From: Saccharum officinarum
Lineage: Eukaryota > Streptophyta > Magnoliopsida > Poales > Poaceae
DNA length: 64,000 nucleotides
Assembly: GCA_020631735.1 (NCBI GenBank)
Contig: CM036188.1
Coordinates: forward strand, 10,210,214 to 10,274,213
Direction: 5' to 3'
A model generated the notes under the pieces. It was not told the DNA's origin. It did not search any database and saw only the letters and a list, made by a program, of their open reading frames with translations. Both the position numbers and the translations under genes were made by a program. This document shows, piece after piece, positions 36,629 through 48,217 of this stretch (positions are counted from its first letter, which is position 1; each line of letters begins with the position of its first letter).

Positions 36629-37243
36629 AGTATCTCCAGCAATACTACCTAAAACATACCCCCTACTTCTCTGTTTAGGTAGCTACCAATTTTCATACTA
36701 CCCATATTTTGTTGTTTGCTCCAGCAATACTACCTAAAATAGACCCCTCAAATTCATGCTTGCAGAGAATGACATGTGGGACCCGTGTGTCATCCTCTCT
36801 CATGCTCTTCCACCATAGATGAACTCAGCTAGCTCGAGGTCACGCCGGGGCTGGGCAGGGGAGAGGTCCGACTATGCCGGGGAGAGGGAGAGGTCCGGCC
36901 ACGTTGGCAAGATGCAGGGGAGAGGCACCAGCGTTGGGAAGTTTGAGCGCCGACCTAGGAGCGCCGGGGCAGGGCCGCTGGTATCGGAGAAGGTTGCCGT
37001 GCCGTGGAAGGCCGCCTGCGCCGGGGAGGGGCGCCCGGAGGGCCGCCGCCGCACCAAGGAGGAGCACCAGGGAGCAGAGGGAGGTTACGCTATGCCGTGT
37101 TGGGCAGAGTCGCGAGGAGGCCGATGCAGTGGCGAGAAAAAAAGTAGGGGGAGTGGAGTAGGGGGCCAATAGAAGTAGGGGGTTTTGTGGGGAAAATAGA
37201 GGGCCAACAGAAGTAGGGGGTGTAGTAGGAGGTCTGCTGGAGT
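36629..37243. mobile_element. Small TIR element with CTCCAGCA-type ends and GC-rich cargo
   Basis: The left end GAGTATCTCCAGCAATACTA and the right end, read on minus, AACAACTCCAGCAGACCTCC are related inverted repeats. The left motif recurs at about 36717. Both flanks carry CCCCCTACTTCT in inverted orientation. The centre (36819-37172) is GC-rich with a 117-codon + frame rich in Arg/Gly/Glu of unknown origin, suggesting captured DNA. The superfamily is not certain and the exact borders are approximate. Confidence 0.55.
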
Positions 37244-37436
37244 TGTTTTTTTTACCCCTACTACCCAAATCCAGAGTAGTGGGTCAAGCAGGTCGGGTCG
37301 ATTTTTCTTCTCTGTTGCCCATGAATTAGAGTGGGCTAAATTGCTTACTTGAATATCAAATCACGTTGATATGTTAAATAGACGTGTAGTTTACACTTCT
37401 AGGGATTTATGGGTTATTGAATTTGTGTCAAACAAC

Positions 37437-37454
37437 GGGGGGGGGGGGGGGGGG
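37437..37454 (+). repeat. G18 homopolymer
   Basis: Eighteen consecutive G, just upstream of the kelch-like pseudogene. Run length is unreliable in any sequencing chemistry. Confidence 0.9.
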
Positions 37455-37569
37455 CGGAGGCCCAGTTTGGCCTCCACTACCCTCCGCGCCTGACGATATT
37501 GTAGGGTTGGGTTGCAGTAGGCGGATCGGCCTGATTGATTTCTGTTTGACAATCGATTCTTCGGATTGG

Positions 37570-38440
37570 AATGGCAAAGCGGCGGCGCGCTGGGCGTGAC
37601 GGCCCCCGTAGGTCGATGGAGCGCGAGCAGCCAGGATTGTGATGACGCAATGCCTGAATCCCCTTAGCGGCGGCGACTTGGTCATCCCCATCTACGACGT
37701 CCGCCGACGACGCGTCACCTTCGGCCCCGGAAAGTTCGCCTACGATCAACCCATCTACATCCCCGTGGGCGACAAGCTCTTCGCTCTGGACAACCTCAGC
37801 CTCTCGAAACTCACCTTCGAGCCGCACCAGCCTCCACCACTCGTTTCTTGCCAGCGCAGCGACGTTGTCCCGTGGTCGTGGCATCAGCTCCCGCCTCTGC
37901 CGTTCGACAGGGTGGATGTCAACTCCTACGCCTTGCACCCTGATGTGCCAGTGGAACACACACGGCAACTGGACGCTGCCGTTCACTGGCCGTGCCTACT
38001 TCGTCCACTGCCTGGAAGCATTTGTCGGACTCTCCAAAGATCCGGCCACCTTGGGCCACCTCATCTCCTGCAACTGCGAGGTGGCCACCTGTTCTGCCGC
38101 AACTTGGAAGCTCGGCAAGGAGAAGCTGTTCAGCGACGACCCGGCCGAGACTCATGTAAGCGCCAGGCTCGTCTACACGGGAAGAGGCGGCGGCAGCGAG
38201 TTCTGCCTTGTACAGTGCGTCTCCGTCAAGCCCGGCAAAGGCAATGCTGATGATAAGAACCTCGAGGAGCCCCAGCCCAGTCGCTGCTACCGTTATCGTC
38301 TGACGACCTTTTCTCTCAGCTATGATGACAATGGAGACCTGACGACTGGCGAGACTTCCTGGGTGCAATGCTACGAGATGCCTAGGGAAACCACTCAGAG
38401 GTTCATCAATCTCGGCGATCCCGTGGCATTTTGGCTGTAA
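37570..38440 (+). pseudogene. Kelch-like beta-propeller (DUF1618-like) protein, frameshifted and deleted
   Basis: A typical grass family start MAKRRR is at 37570 but closes after 23 codons. The body resumes at 37639 (LSGGDLVIPIYDVRRRRVTF, IPVGDKLFALDNL, WSWHQLPPLPFD) and changes frame near 37955. It then continues to the stop at 38440 (GNWTLPFTGRAYFVHCLEAF, FCLVQCVSVKPG, CYRYRLTTFSLSYDDNGD). Blade-like repeats with W and P spacing match the kelch-like families expanded in grasses; the family assignment is from memory of its general pattern. About 20 residues that normally join the two halves are missing at the frame change. Codon use is GC-rich like a genuine grass exon. This is the only non-transposon host gene remnant in the middle of the window. 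Confidence 0.6.
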
Positions 38441-38949
38441 AATGCTTGAATCATGCATGTCGGTGAGGATGAGGAGTAACTACGTTTAATTTTCAATCAG
38501 TTAGGATTCTTGCCTTTCTATATGTTTAAATAATGTGGTTTCAGTTAATGTATTGACTTCCTATATGTTTCAGTCATGGCATTTTTCCAGGTAATGTGCT
38601 TCACTCTGATTCAACACATACAGTAGCAAAGCTTACGCTGCAAATAAGTATTAACTAGCAAATGTGTCCGTATCAAATTGTCAGCATTCCTTGTCCGGGC
38701 GAGGTGCCTGGCTTAATTGTTGGGCGAGAAGAAGTAGAAGTGTGGTTTAGTTTTTACATAAGTTGTTCTGTTCTCTCTCTTCATACTTAAGCCTGCCAAC
38801 ACAGATATTACACACCCATTCTGGGCCTAAGACACGCACGCTTCGAGCACTCTTCCTCTCGCTCTTCCTGGGCCTTGCTTGTGGACCGCCCGGGTGAGGA
38901 ATGCTGACACAAATGTTTTTGAAAAGCGGAAACAGGAATGCTACATAAC
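38441..38949. other. 3' flank of pseudogene, no gene seen
   Basis: AT-rich sequence without frames or repeats that I recognise; may contain the old 3' UTR. Confidence 0.5.
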
Positions 38950-38951
38950 TA

Positions 38952-39090
38952 CTTCCTCAATTCCAAATTATAAGTCGTTTTAACTTTTCTAGATGCATTG
39001 ATTTTTCATTGCATCTAGACATAAATATATCTAAGTGCATATAAAAAATCTAAAAAAGTTAAAACGCCTTATAATTTGTAGTCGAGGCAG
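38952..39090. mobile_element. Stowaway-type MITE
   Basis: A 139-bp palindromic element. The left arm CTTCCTCAATTCCAAATTAT and right arm ATAATTTGTAGTCGAGGCAG are inverted copies. It is flanked by TA at 38950-38951 and 39091-39092, as for Tc1/mariner-type MITEs. The core AAGTCGTTTTAACTTTTCTA is the common grass Stowaway arm. Confidence 0.85.
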
Positions 39091-39386
39091 TATTTATGTT
39101 TTCCCCTTTTTTATGAAATTTGAGAGTTGACTGCTGTGGTTGAGCTTTAGGCGTGCTTGACCTACCATGGTCGATCATAAAAAAATCAGGAGGGGCGGGT
39201 ACCGGTGGGTGGGTAGGGGTGGACGGTGAAAAAATGAACGCGAGGCGTCCGCAAGAGACAAACGCGTTGTAAATATAAAAAGTTTCTGACTAGTTCCACT
39301 TGTCACATTAAGGTGGGACAAGAATTATGGTGGTTCGGAAATATCAGGGTGAGATATTATTTTCAATTCCTTTGCTCTTTTATAGT

Positions 39387-39440
39387 GTGATAGAATAGAA
39401 TAGAATAGAATAGAATAGAATAGAATAGAATAGATAGATA
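39387..39440. repeat. (AATAG)n then (GATA)n microsatellite
   Basis: About nine AATAG units followed by three to four GATA units. Confidence 0.95.
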
Positions 39441-39570
39441 GATACTCGGCATTAAACTAACAAATGCATACGCTTCCTATTACATGAAAAACTATAAGAT
39501 GTTTTAGGTTTGTCCCAAATTAAACAAATTTAAGTGGTATAAAACCTAGCTACATTTCTAAAACCAAATA

Positions 39571-39826
39571 CTCTCTTCGTCCCAAAATAGATTTCATTCT
39601 TACTTTTCGAGAAGCCAAAAACTTTTAACTTTGAACAAATATATATAAAAATATTAATATTTATAATACATAATTAGTATCATTAGGTAGATCATTGAAT
39701 ATACTTTCATAATAAACTTATTTGGATATATAAATGTTGCACACATTTTCTACAAACCTAGTTAAATTGAGAAAGTTTGACCTATGCACGCATCTCATAA
39801 TGACTTCTATTTTGAGACAGAGGGAG
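39571..39826. mobile_element. Stowaway-type MITE
   Basis: A 256-bp element starting CTCTCTTCGTCCCAAAATAG and ending CTATTTTGAGACAGAGGGAG, inverted repeats of the classic CTCCNTCCGTCCC family. TA duplications at 39569-39570 and 39827-39828. Confidence 0.92.
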
Positions 39827-39884
39827 TAAGCATTATGTAAAAAATATATACATTGGTGGATTTAATTAATCTAAGTTGGTGTTA

Positions 39885-40220
39885 GGCTACGTTTGGCACA
39901 ACTTAGCTTCACTAGTGGAGCAGTTTTTTTTCTTCAGCTCCATGAGCGGCTCTACTGGTGAAGTTAAAGCTATTTTGGTGAACCATTTGACAAAACAGCT
40001 CTACATTTGAACCTCCTTAAAACATGCTCTCACAGATCCATGCAGGAGCCCATCAGAGGAGTTAAAGCTAGGAGAAGCTATTATTTTCATCTTCATCCCA
40101 CACCAATCTCTTGTAAGAGCATGCTTTAAGAAACTTCAAAAATTAAGTTCTTTGAAAAAAATACTTATTTGGCACAAAACAACTCGTTAAGCTGCTAGAG
40201 AAGTTATGCCAAACGGGACC
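39885..40220. mobile_element. Tourist/Harbinger-like MITE
   Basis: A 336-bp element with inverted ends GGCTACGTTTGGCACAACTT and, on minus, GGTCCCGTTTGGCATAACTT. It is flanked by TTA on both sides (39882-39884, 40221-40223), the 3-bp duplication of PIF/Harbinger elements. Non-coding. Confidence 0.85.
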
Positions 40221-40567
40221 TTAATGTTGGTGTGGTGTCAACATTTTGTAATAGGGGTACCCTCATATAATCGAATACTAGTAAATTTATAGTCACGTGT
40301 ATTGCCTTGGATGGCTAGCACTCAGAAACTCAGGATTTCTACGGGTTCAGGCAATGTGCCCTATGTCTTGTTCGATGGTGTTTGATCGTGTTCCTATGCA
40401 TGAGAGCTCGATGTTTGTAGTAGGGGTTACAATTGGGGAAAAAAGAGGGAAGACAATCTAAAATCGAGAGAGAGAGAGGCCCCATTGCCATTATATCACT
40501 GAGGGAATAGGGTTACACATGAGAGAACTTCCGTGTACGTGGTGGAGTCCTGGGGAGTGGTGACATG
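40221..40567. other. Flank between MITE and CACTA-3
   Basis: No gene. It contains a short (GA)n run at about 40467-40480. Confidence 0.5.
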
Positions 40568-40800
40568 CACTACTGCAGTTGGGCATAGTAAGGGCGGCTC
40601 CCAGGGCACTGTAAGGGTGGCTAGCCCAGCCGCTCTTCTGGGCTAGCTCTTACAGTGCTCGACACTGTAAGGGCGGCTGGTGATGCAGCCGCCCTTACAA
40701 TGGGTCACTGTAAGGGCGGCTGGTGATGCAGCCGCCCTTACAGTGGGTCACTATAAGGACGGTTCAATCTATAACCGCCCCTACCGTAGATTTTCTAGAA
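40568..40800. repeat. CACTA-3 left terminus and subterminal hairpins
   Basis: CACTGTAAGGGCGGCTGGTG with its complement CAGCCGCCCTTACAGTG repeated about four times as hairpins, starting at the CACTA terminus. Confidence 0.88.
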
Positions 40801-40874
40801 AAAAATTCAAATTCGAATTTAAATCTGACCACATCATGTAATATATAATTCAAATTCAAATTTAAATCTAACCA

Positions 40875-41031
<157 letters not shown>

Positions 41032-41173
41032 AATATACATCCACAAATACATCAGCATGATATAAACCATCATTATAGTCCATGATTCAAAAATTTTACA
41101 AGTCTAATTCACAAAGTCCATCATTACATAGCCAGAATTTACAAGTTCAAATAGTTCCACAAGTCCAAACCAT

Positions 41174-44100
41174 TCAACGGCCTAGAGCGAGCCTGTGAGT
41201 CTCACGAAGGTGTTGGTACATTGGATTTCTACCTAAGTCGGAACTTGGATCATGGTAAGCGCCTCTGGAAGAAATAATCTCATCAATGATGAAGCCGCAA
41301 AGGTCGCCGACGAGCCCCAAGAGTTCATCATCCTTGTATACATCCCTTGTCCTGTCTCTCTCTTCCTTCCACTACAAGAGACCAAGTTTAGGTCTAGGAT
41401 TTCATAAGATAAGCTAAGCTTTCATACTACGAGCGGAAAAAGTGTCAAACTAACCAGATTGGGGTGTCTCCTGTAGGCACTAGTGTTACTCATCATACAA
41501 CATACGTAATATCCACAGTGTAGACTCCCAGGCCTCTGCTTGAGACACTGTGTGTTTCGCATATGAAAATATTAAGTAATGCTATTGACAAACCATGTAC
41601 TGGAGTGTACCGATATAAGTTACACGTACCAGACATAGAGTTTTGATAGCCAAATTCTCTTTCCTTTCTGGATGATGCCTTCCTTTATGATATTGGACAT
41701 AGTGCCTGAATGCCCTGTTCGAATGGTTTTAGCAAATGCAACTTGTTAGTATCTAAAAGTGAAGTTTACAAGTATATATACAAACATATATAAGCTAATG
41801 AGGATTATATGTATCGCTATGAAATCCATGTACGTCTCCGGCGCATAATCTGCTAAGTCATAGACAACTGCCATGCTCAGCCCAACATTGACCCCTACAA
41901 GAATCCAGTGTTTCCTGCATGAATTTAATCATTAAAGAAACAAACAAGCTCTTTTACATCGAACTAAATATATCGAACAATGCTTTATTTCAGTATAGAA
42001 TCGAACTTACCCGAAGTGGTATGGTAACCATATCATTTCATTATCCTGGAGATTCTTAAGAAATTTGTCAATCCGTGCCACAACCTTAAGGCCTTCTTTG
42101 TACATCTTATCTTTTCGGATGGCCTCTTTCTCCTCAACGGTCTTCCCGGCAGCTAGTTCTTCGCAATCCATTTTCCAGACCTTGGGGTACTGGAATATTG
42201 ATCCACATATCAACCAAGGGTCTATGTACCCGGCTCTTAGAGTTGGCACCTTCTTCACAATATGTGTTTGCATTCTACAAAACACGATGTGGTTAGTTAC
42301 AATAAAATCCAATATTTCATTCATATCATATCGAGAGGGCAAGTACTTACAGGCACCACATGCGAACTAGATTTATTTCCATCATTCCGAGGTGAAAGCA
42401 TTCCTGCATGTCCTCAAAGTCAAACATTAGATGGCCAGCTGCGCCGCCAAATGTGCCTTCAGGGAAGACAACTTTTATCTCGTTTAGTCTCGTCGGATGA
42501 GCACGCAAGTACCAATCATGGAACTTTCTCATTCCAATTGGCATGCACTGCATGATTCGGTTTGGTAGGAAGTTCTTGCCTCTTTCATATTTTTTTGGGA
42601 CATCCTTTGTCCAGTTGATCTCGTCAACATTTGGATACTTCTTTACCTCTTGGTGGAGTTCGCTAGTGTCAGGCGGCTCAGAAGCACGTGCGTAGACGTG
42701 TTTGACTTGGTTCTTAGGCTTGAACTGGTCATGAGCAAACCACTTGGAAATCGTCGAGACGTCTTTCATCGGAGTAAACATTGGCCTTGTATGGTAGGGA
42801 ATCTTCATTCGGGCCTCCGATTCATGCGCCCCCTCATCTCCTTTTTCAAAAGGCAGTCCTTGTTTATGTATCGGCCGTGTCTGTTGAGAAGGCTTAGGTG
42901 GGTCATTAGGCCTTTGCTCGGTTGGACAAGGATGTGGCATCTCATCATGCCCTTGCTCGATATGACGAGCTGGAGAACATTCTGGCACCTCATCATGCCC
43001 TTGCTCGATAAGATGAGTTGGAGAAGTATGTGGCTTGTCAGTCACGTGCTCGCTAGGAGTCAGGGAAGAATGTGGCATGTTAGGCATGTGGTCATCATGA
43101 GCCGGTGAATATGCCTCCCCGTCCTCAACAACTTGCTCTAGATGTACATCACTCGGAGTCAGCGAACAAACATTCAATACAATGTCCTTTTTGTGCCAGA
43201 GGATGAACTGCTTCATGACTTCTCCAAGATGACCAAGCCCCTCAGGAATTGCATGTTCTATCTCCCATGTCATGAAGTTGAGCTTCACGGTATGCACCTC
43301 GACCCTAGTGTAGTCCTGCGGGATTGGGCGACTGTGCCATTCGCCTCCTGGAGGATGTGCCACACCTGCCACCTCAACCATTACCATCTTGTTTCCCCTA
43401 CCCATGGGAACCAATAGGGTGCAACTAGTTGGCACCCGTATGCGATCGACGTCGGTTATGGTTGCAGTGGAACCTTGGCTACTAGGAACTTCCTGAGGGC
43501 TTCAAACTATGGCCAGTTCTCCCATCGGCTCCATGAACGTCCGTGTCTCCGTATTCACACCTTGCTCCGAAAGCGCCTTCGCAACTAGTGCCTTCACAGT
43601 GAGCTCGAGATTGGCTTCTAGGTCTCTGCTATGTTTCTTGTACATGTCGCTGTCCTCTGCGAATGCTTTTCTTCCATGTTACCAGCTTCCCTAGCCCCCT
43701 GGTGCGGCCTATGTGCTCAGGGTTGCCCAAGCCAACGCTCAACACGTCCCTCTCTCTGGAAGGAGTGAATGTGCCCTTCTCCGTGTCTTCAGCCAATTTC
43801 AGTATCCTTGATACTGCCTCTTCTGTCTCCATCTCAGCAAACTTGAGGTCGGAGGAATCCACACTCCTTGCATATATCCATTGCTTCAAACGTCGCTTCA
43901 AATTCTTCACTTTCTATTTCTTTGGATCCCCAGAAACTTCGGCCGCTTCGTCCAGCTTCCTAAACACGCCTTGCTTGGCGTGGTAGCCACCAGGGCCTAA
44001 GCGTGGGGGATGTTTGTTCTTCTTCGCCTGCTCCCTATTACAGGCACTGAGGGTCAATGCTTCGGGTGAAGTCTTCTCAGCCACGAGCTGCGCCCATTGA

Positions 44101-44957
44101 TTATGAGTTATGTTGCCAAACTCGTGAAAGGGAGTTAGCCCCCGCTGGATAAACCTCTTGTTCAGATCTGCCCTCCAACGTTGGAAGGCGTTTCCCATTA
44201 TCTTGTAAGCATGTCGATTTACTAGTTCATGGGTCCCCGCTGGTAGCCTGAAAGTGTTCATCAGCCACTCATCCCATAGCTCTTGCTTTTTTGCCTCAGG
44301 TACGCCATGTTTGCCACTCTAGAAACGGATTGCTGGGTTCAACTGATCTCTTACTAATGCCCTGATCGCATTACAGAATTTGCTGATGTACTCTGGTGGC
44401 TCAAGGATCTGCCCTTCTTCTCCGACACGTGTTATCACGAAAGTTACCCCCCTTCTTTGGATATTGGTTTGGCTTTCTTATCCCTCACATCCTCTTTGGT
44501 TCGGTAGCGAAGTCCGTGGTTGTGCCTTGAGGCTGTGGAGCAGAGGCCTCAATGTCAGTCTCTGTGGCGGTTGCCTCTACCCTCCTTTCCTCTACTACGT
44601 CTTGTTTGGCATAACGTGTCGGACGCCGACGTCGTCTTTTCGGAGGTCTAGCAGGGACCTGCATATACGATAGGTCACAAGCATTAGCAGAGGTAATATA
44701 GCCACAGCCAAAGCAAATTTTATAGGCTACAAAGGCTCCATCCCTACCTCCTCATTCGGGTCGAAATCCAGATCCAACTCATCCTCCGTTGGCCTCATTC
44801 TGGGTGGCTGTGGGTGAGGATCCTCAGGACTTTCATATCCCGAGGATGAGCTCTCGTCATCATCCTCTTCTCCTTCACCTTCATTAGCCTTTCCTGCTCC
44901 CCCCTCTGCTCCCCCTTCTACTCCCGCTTCTGCTCCACCTTCCCCTTGAGAAAGCAC
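41174..44957 (-). pseudogene. CACTA-3 TNPA-like protein fused to Ulp1-type cysteine protease domain
   Basis: A second CACTA protein with a C-terminal domain of the SUMO-protease (Ulp1) clan. N-terminal acidic block at 44957-44727. Basic and En/Spm-like blocks at 44655-43629 (NKHPPRLGPGGYHAK; RGLGKLVTWKK), the DUF8039-like segment (PTSCTLLVPMGRG) and linker to 42351. The protease exons follow: 42274-42011, 41914 to about 41822, about 41700-41631, 41547-41456 and 41371-41174 (stop TGA). Catalytic signatures are all present in order: KHWILVGV (His), VVYDLADY (Asp), LKQRPGSLHCGYYVC (Gln and Cys). Splice junctions 42351/42274 and 42011/41914 restore frame exactly. Defects lie upstream: a stop near 44325, a frameshift near 43669 and TGA near 43510. 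The donor near 41822 is not canonical. Confidence 0.8.
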
Positions 44958-45129
44958 ATTGCTAGATCAATTTCTACCTCATCATCAAACTGCTCCTACG
45001 TAAGCTGTTCCGGTAGTTCTTGACCTCCATGGCTAGGCTGCTCATTATTTTTGTGGGATCAGGTTGCACTGTCTATTGTCCGCGTCATTTCCTGCTTTGT
45101 TCTAATAGATGCAATGAATAAAGTGTGAA

Positions 45130-45245
45130 TTAGATACAGGAAAAAGTAGTAGCAGTAGAAGTAGTAGTAGTACTACTACTCGTAGTAGTAGCAGTAGTAG
45201 TAATACTAGTAGTACAAGTAGAAGTAGTAGTAGTACAAGTAGTAG
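45130..45245. repeat. (AGT)n-rich low complexity
   Basis: Imperfect AGTAGTAGT with inversions to ACTACTACT. It recurs more weakly at 45470-45510 and 45970-46080. Confidence 0.9.
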
Positions 45246-45699
45246 AGGCCTCAGAAACATGTCGATCATCATGTGACCATGAACTTGGAGCATAAAGATA
45301 TCATAACAGAGAAGAAAGGAGAAGGTAATGTAAGGGTGGCGGGTAATGATGCCTAGTTCCTCACAAGTTCATGATCATCAGCTCATATTCCATATAATGA
45401 ATGGACTTAGACAATTTCATCATCGGTAAAACAAAGGAGAGGAGAGGATTGGCAAAAAGAACATACAAGTAGTAGTAAAGGATAGGAGAGGAGTTAACTG
45501 TAGTAGAAGTAGTAGGACTTATACAATTTCATCATCGGCAGTTCAAGACATAATACAACATGAAGGTAGCAGCACCTAGTAAACATCAAGGTAACAGGGC
45601 AGCCTCATCCACTTGGCCACATCCAAAGCACCTACCAACAGCACCACCACATTTTTCCCACATCACTAACCAACAAGATCGACTGCCTGCCACTCCAAC

Positions 45700-45903
45700 C
45701 TAATAGGGAGGTAAGGTAGGGGGAGGTGGAGGAAGGATTCTTCTTGAGTTGTGATCCTCAAGAGCCACAAAAGCTTCCTCAAGAGTTCTGTACTTTTGGT
45801 GCACATTTCCCGGCACATTGAGGACATACTGATTGCACTCAGCCCAGGTGGTGTAAATACCTGGCTTGGTGCCCTAAAAAACAACATACCACCAAGCAGG
45901 CAT
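45700..45903 (-). pseudogene. RNase H1-type N-terminal (hybrid-binding) domain fragment
   Basis: On minus from 45903 the frame reads MPAWWYVVF, then TAG, then GTKPGIYTTWAECNQYV and a KYRTLEEAF block. This matches the small domain at the N-terminus of RNase H1, which grips RNA/DNA hybrids and has a WYVV...G..PGIY.TW.EC pattern. The catalytic RNase H domain is absent and a stop closes the frame at 45700. Placed between CACTA-3 genes it looks like a captured fragment. It could alternatively be an ancient part of the CACTA cargo. Confidence 0.6.
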
Positions 45904-46671
45904 CCTTCTGCATTGAGGAAGCAACAAATGTCTCAGTGTTAGGGGAGGAGAGGTACAGTTTTAGGAGAGTAGTAGAGTACTGGTAGAGTAGTAGAGTAAG
46001 TAGTAGTATAGTAGAAAGGGTAAGAGAGGACAGAGGAGAAGAGAGATAGAAGGAGAGGAGAGGAGATAGTAGTAGTAGTACTTGTCAGCTCATATTCCAT
46101 ATTATGTATGGATTTAGACAATTTCATCATCGGCAAAACAAAGGAGGAGAGGAGAGGGAAGGGAAGTGTTGGGGAAAAAAGCAACAGCTACTTAACAAAC
46201 ATACAGTCCAGCTATGCAACAATGAGGTTTCAAAAATTCAGCTGCTTAACAAGTGCTCAGTTTCAAAAATTCAGTTAAATATGAGGTTGAATATGTATAC
46301 AGTCTCTCCTCCTGAACACCACATGACAAGTGCATAGATAGTTACTTTGGGTATATTCAGTTAAATATGAGGTTGAATATATATACAGTCCAATGACAAG
46401 TGCATAGATAGTTACTGAACACCACATAATTTAGTAGTAGATTAACATAGATGAGTAAATATGAGGTTGAATACAATGAAAAGCAAACACTTTCTTTGAC
46501 AAATTGTTTAAAAAACAGTAGTTCAGTCATGCAACAATGATTAGTTCAGTCATGCAACAATGACCAAAAAGCATAAGCATAACTGCAGCAAATTAAATCG
46601 AAGCTTGGTAAACTGAAAGTAGCATTTCACATCTCAACACTGACATGATAGGACTGAGTTCACTGAAACCA
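45904..46671. other. CACTA-3 interior, low-complexity purine-rich, no gene
   Basis: AG-rich repeats and two local direct duplications (AATATGAGGTTGAATAT... at about 46280, 46365 and 46455; TTCAGTCATGCAACAATGA at 46522 and 46544). Confidence 0.55.
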
Positions 46672-46818
46672 CTACATGAGAGCCATTTGGACAGGTGGGA
46701 TGGCCCCTGAGAGGTTGTTAGATTGAAGCCACAAATCGAATAGTTTGGACAGGAGGGCTAGTTTCTTGGGGATCTCTCCTGTCAGCAAGTTTCGATCAAG
46801 GTATAAGCCTAGCAAGGT
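46672..46818 (-). pseudogene. LRR fragment (LRR receptor-like gene)
   Basis: On minus the frame reads two plant extracellular leucine-rich repeats: LYLDRNLLTGEIPKKL, then FDLWLQSNNLSGAIP, then a stop (46672-46674). The LxxLxLxxNxLxGxIP spacing is exact. No flanking LRRs, signal peptide, transmembrane segment or kinase are seen. It is a captured piece of a host LRR gene or its antisense remnant inside CACTA-3. Confidence 0.75.
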
Positions 46819-46897
46819 ATATCATTGCATGCCTCCCAAAGCATATCAACTTGTTGAGTGGTCCACTAACTTAGTTACCATTTGTGTCATGTTTCAG

Positions 46898-47103
46898 GCT
46901 TGCCAAAATCACATATTTCATATGTACGAAACATTAAGGAAGGACTACCTCTCTTCCTCTTCAATTATGATGATCGCAGATTGTATGGTCATGTCAGTCA
47001 ATACACATGGAGTCATAGCATTAGCTGGCACGCCTTGTGTTGAATATATATGGCGTCAGTACACGGAATACTTCCATTTCAATGTGAGAAGGATGATATC
47101 TAA
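46898..47103 (+). pseudogene. DCD-domain exon fragment (DCD-kelch gene)
   Basis: After a good acceptor (GTTTCAG, 46891-46897) the + frame reads GLPKSHISYVRNIKEG, then PLFLFNYDDRRLYG, the hallmark core of the plant development-and-cell-death (DCD) domain. A WSH element follows, then a stop near 47041. Kelch-type sequence follows in the same orientation at 48218, and DCD plus kelch occur together in one plant protein family, so both are probably from one captured gene. The exon decays after the core, and its 3' border is not defined. Confidence 0.65.
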
Positions 47104-48217
47104 GTTCAAAGGTGAAAGAACCTCTTCTGAAAACATATTGTAGTTGGTAGCCTACACTATAGTGATATAGTCATAACAAACATGATATGTGAAATGACCC
47201 ATAACAGTTTGATTAATAAATTAGTACTTCTATTTGACTGCTAGGATAAATGGATAATGCACAGCCATAAGAAAACACATTTTGCCAAACATTTGAAACA
47301 GGGCAACCTAGGATCGCATGTCAACCTTGACATATGCACCTTAAATAAGTGTATCATGTGAAAATTTAGAAATATCTTCAGAAAAGAGAAGAACTTTCCT
47401 GCTCAGATTCCATTGAGCTTCAAAAGTCTAATGTAGTGGGCACTGGGCAGCACTTTCAAAGCAATGACAAATGAGGCAGTAATATTTGAAATAAAAACTT
47501 TCTAATCAAACAAGCTGTATGCGTTCATATTAAATCACTAGAACAATTTCAGACAGCAAACTAATATTGGTTGGACCATTTGACACCAGGGCAACAATGA
47601 AAATGCAATGGGCTGGTAAGCCAACCATGTACATCTATGCACCAATTTTATATCCTTGGCTTAGAAAGAAGCCGAAAGAAGAGGGTAACAGATGCAATCT
47701 CTGGTCATAACATAACTATTTCATAACCAAATGATGACAAGAACAAAGCCCTCACAACTAAATCAGAGTACAGTACTTGCTCAGCCAAAACCCACTGAGC
47801 AGCATTAGTACCATCCACCTAGAGGGGGGCCTCACAAAGTTACAATTTTTTTTATTTAGAATTCCAGGGAACTTGTCGCTGTCCATTGCATTGCACCGAC
47901 AAAACACTCGGTGTTTACAACCCATTAAACATCACCTACAAGTTCAGCATAATACTCCAGACGTATTGGGGACGCAATGGAGTACAGCAAACATACAGGT
48001 CCGACTAACTAGAATTATCTTTTGCAATCTACAAGACTTCCACTGATTCCATTTACTCATGGAAAACTGTGTAATTCTGCAGTGAAGAAAAATAGTTCCT
48101 GGTTCCATTTCAATTTGATGTACTATCCTTTTTGGGAAAATATTTGCTTCCGACACAAATCTCCACATAATATGTTAAACTCTTTAGCTTGACTGACTTT
48201 GTCATACTGTGCTTCAG
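47104..48217. other. Probable captured intron/intergenic DNA between DCD and kelch exons
   Basis: AT-rich, no coding frame that I can support. Ends with a polypyrimidine-type acceptor TGTGCTTCAG at 48217. Confidence 0.4.

Noticed and set aside
46745..47143. 132-codon + frame over the LRR/DCD region
   Set aside because: Not the frame of the DCD core; the DCD signature appears in a different frame after the splice acceptor.
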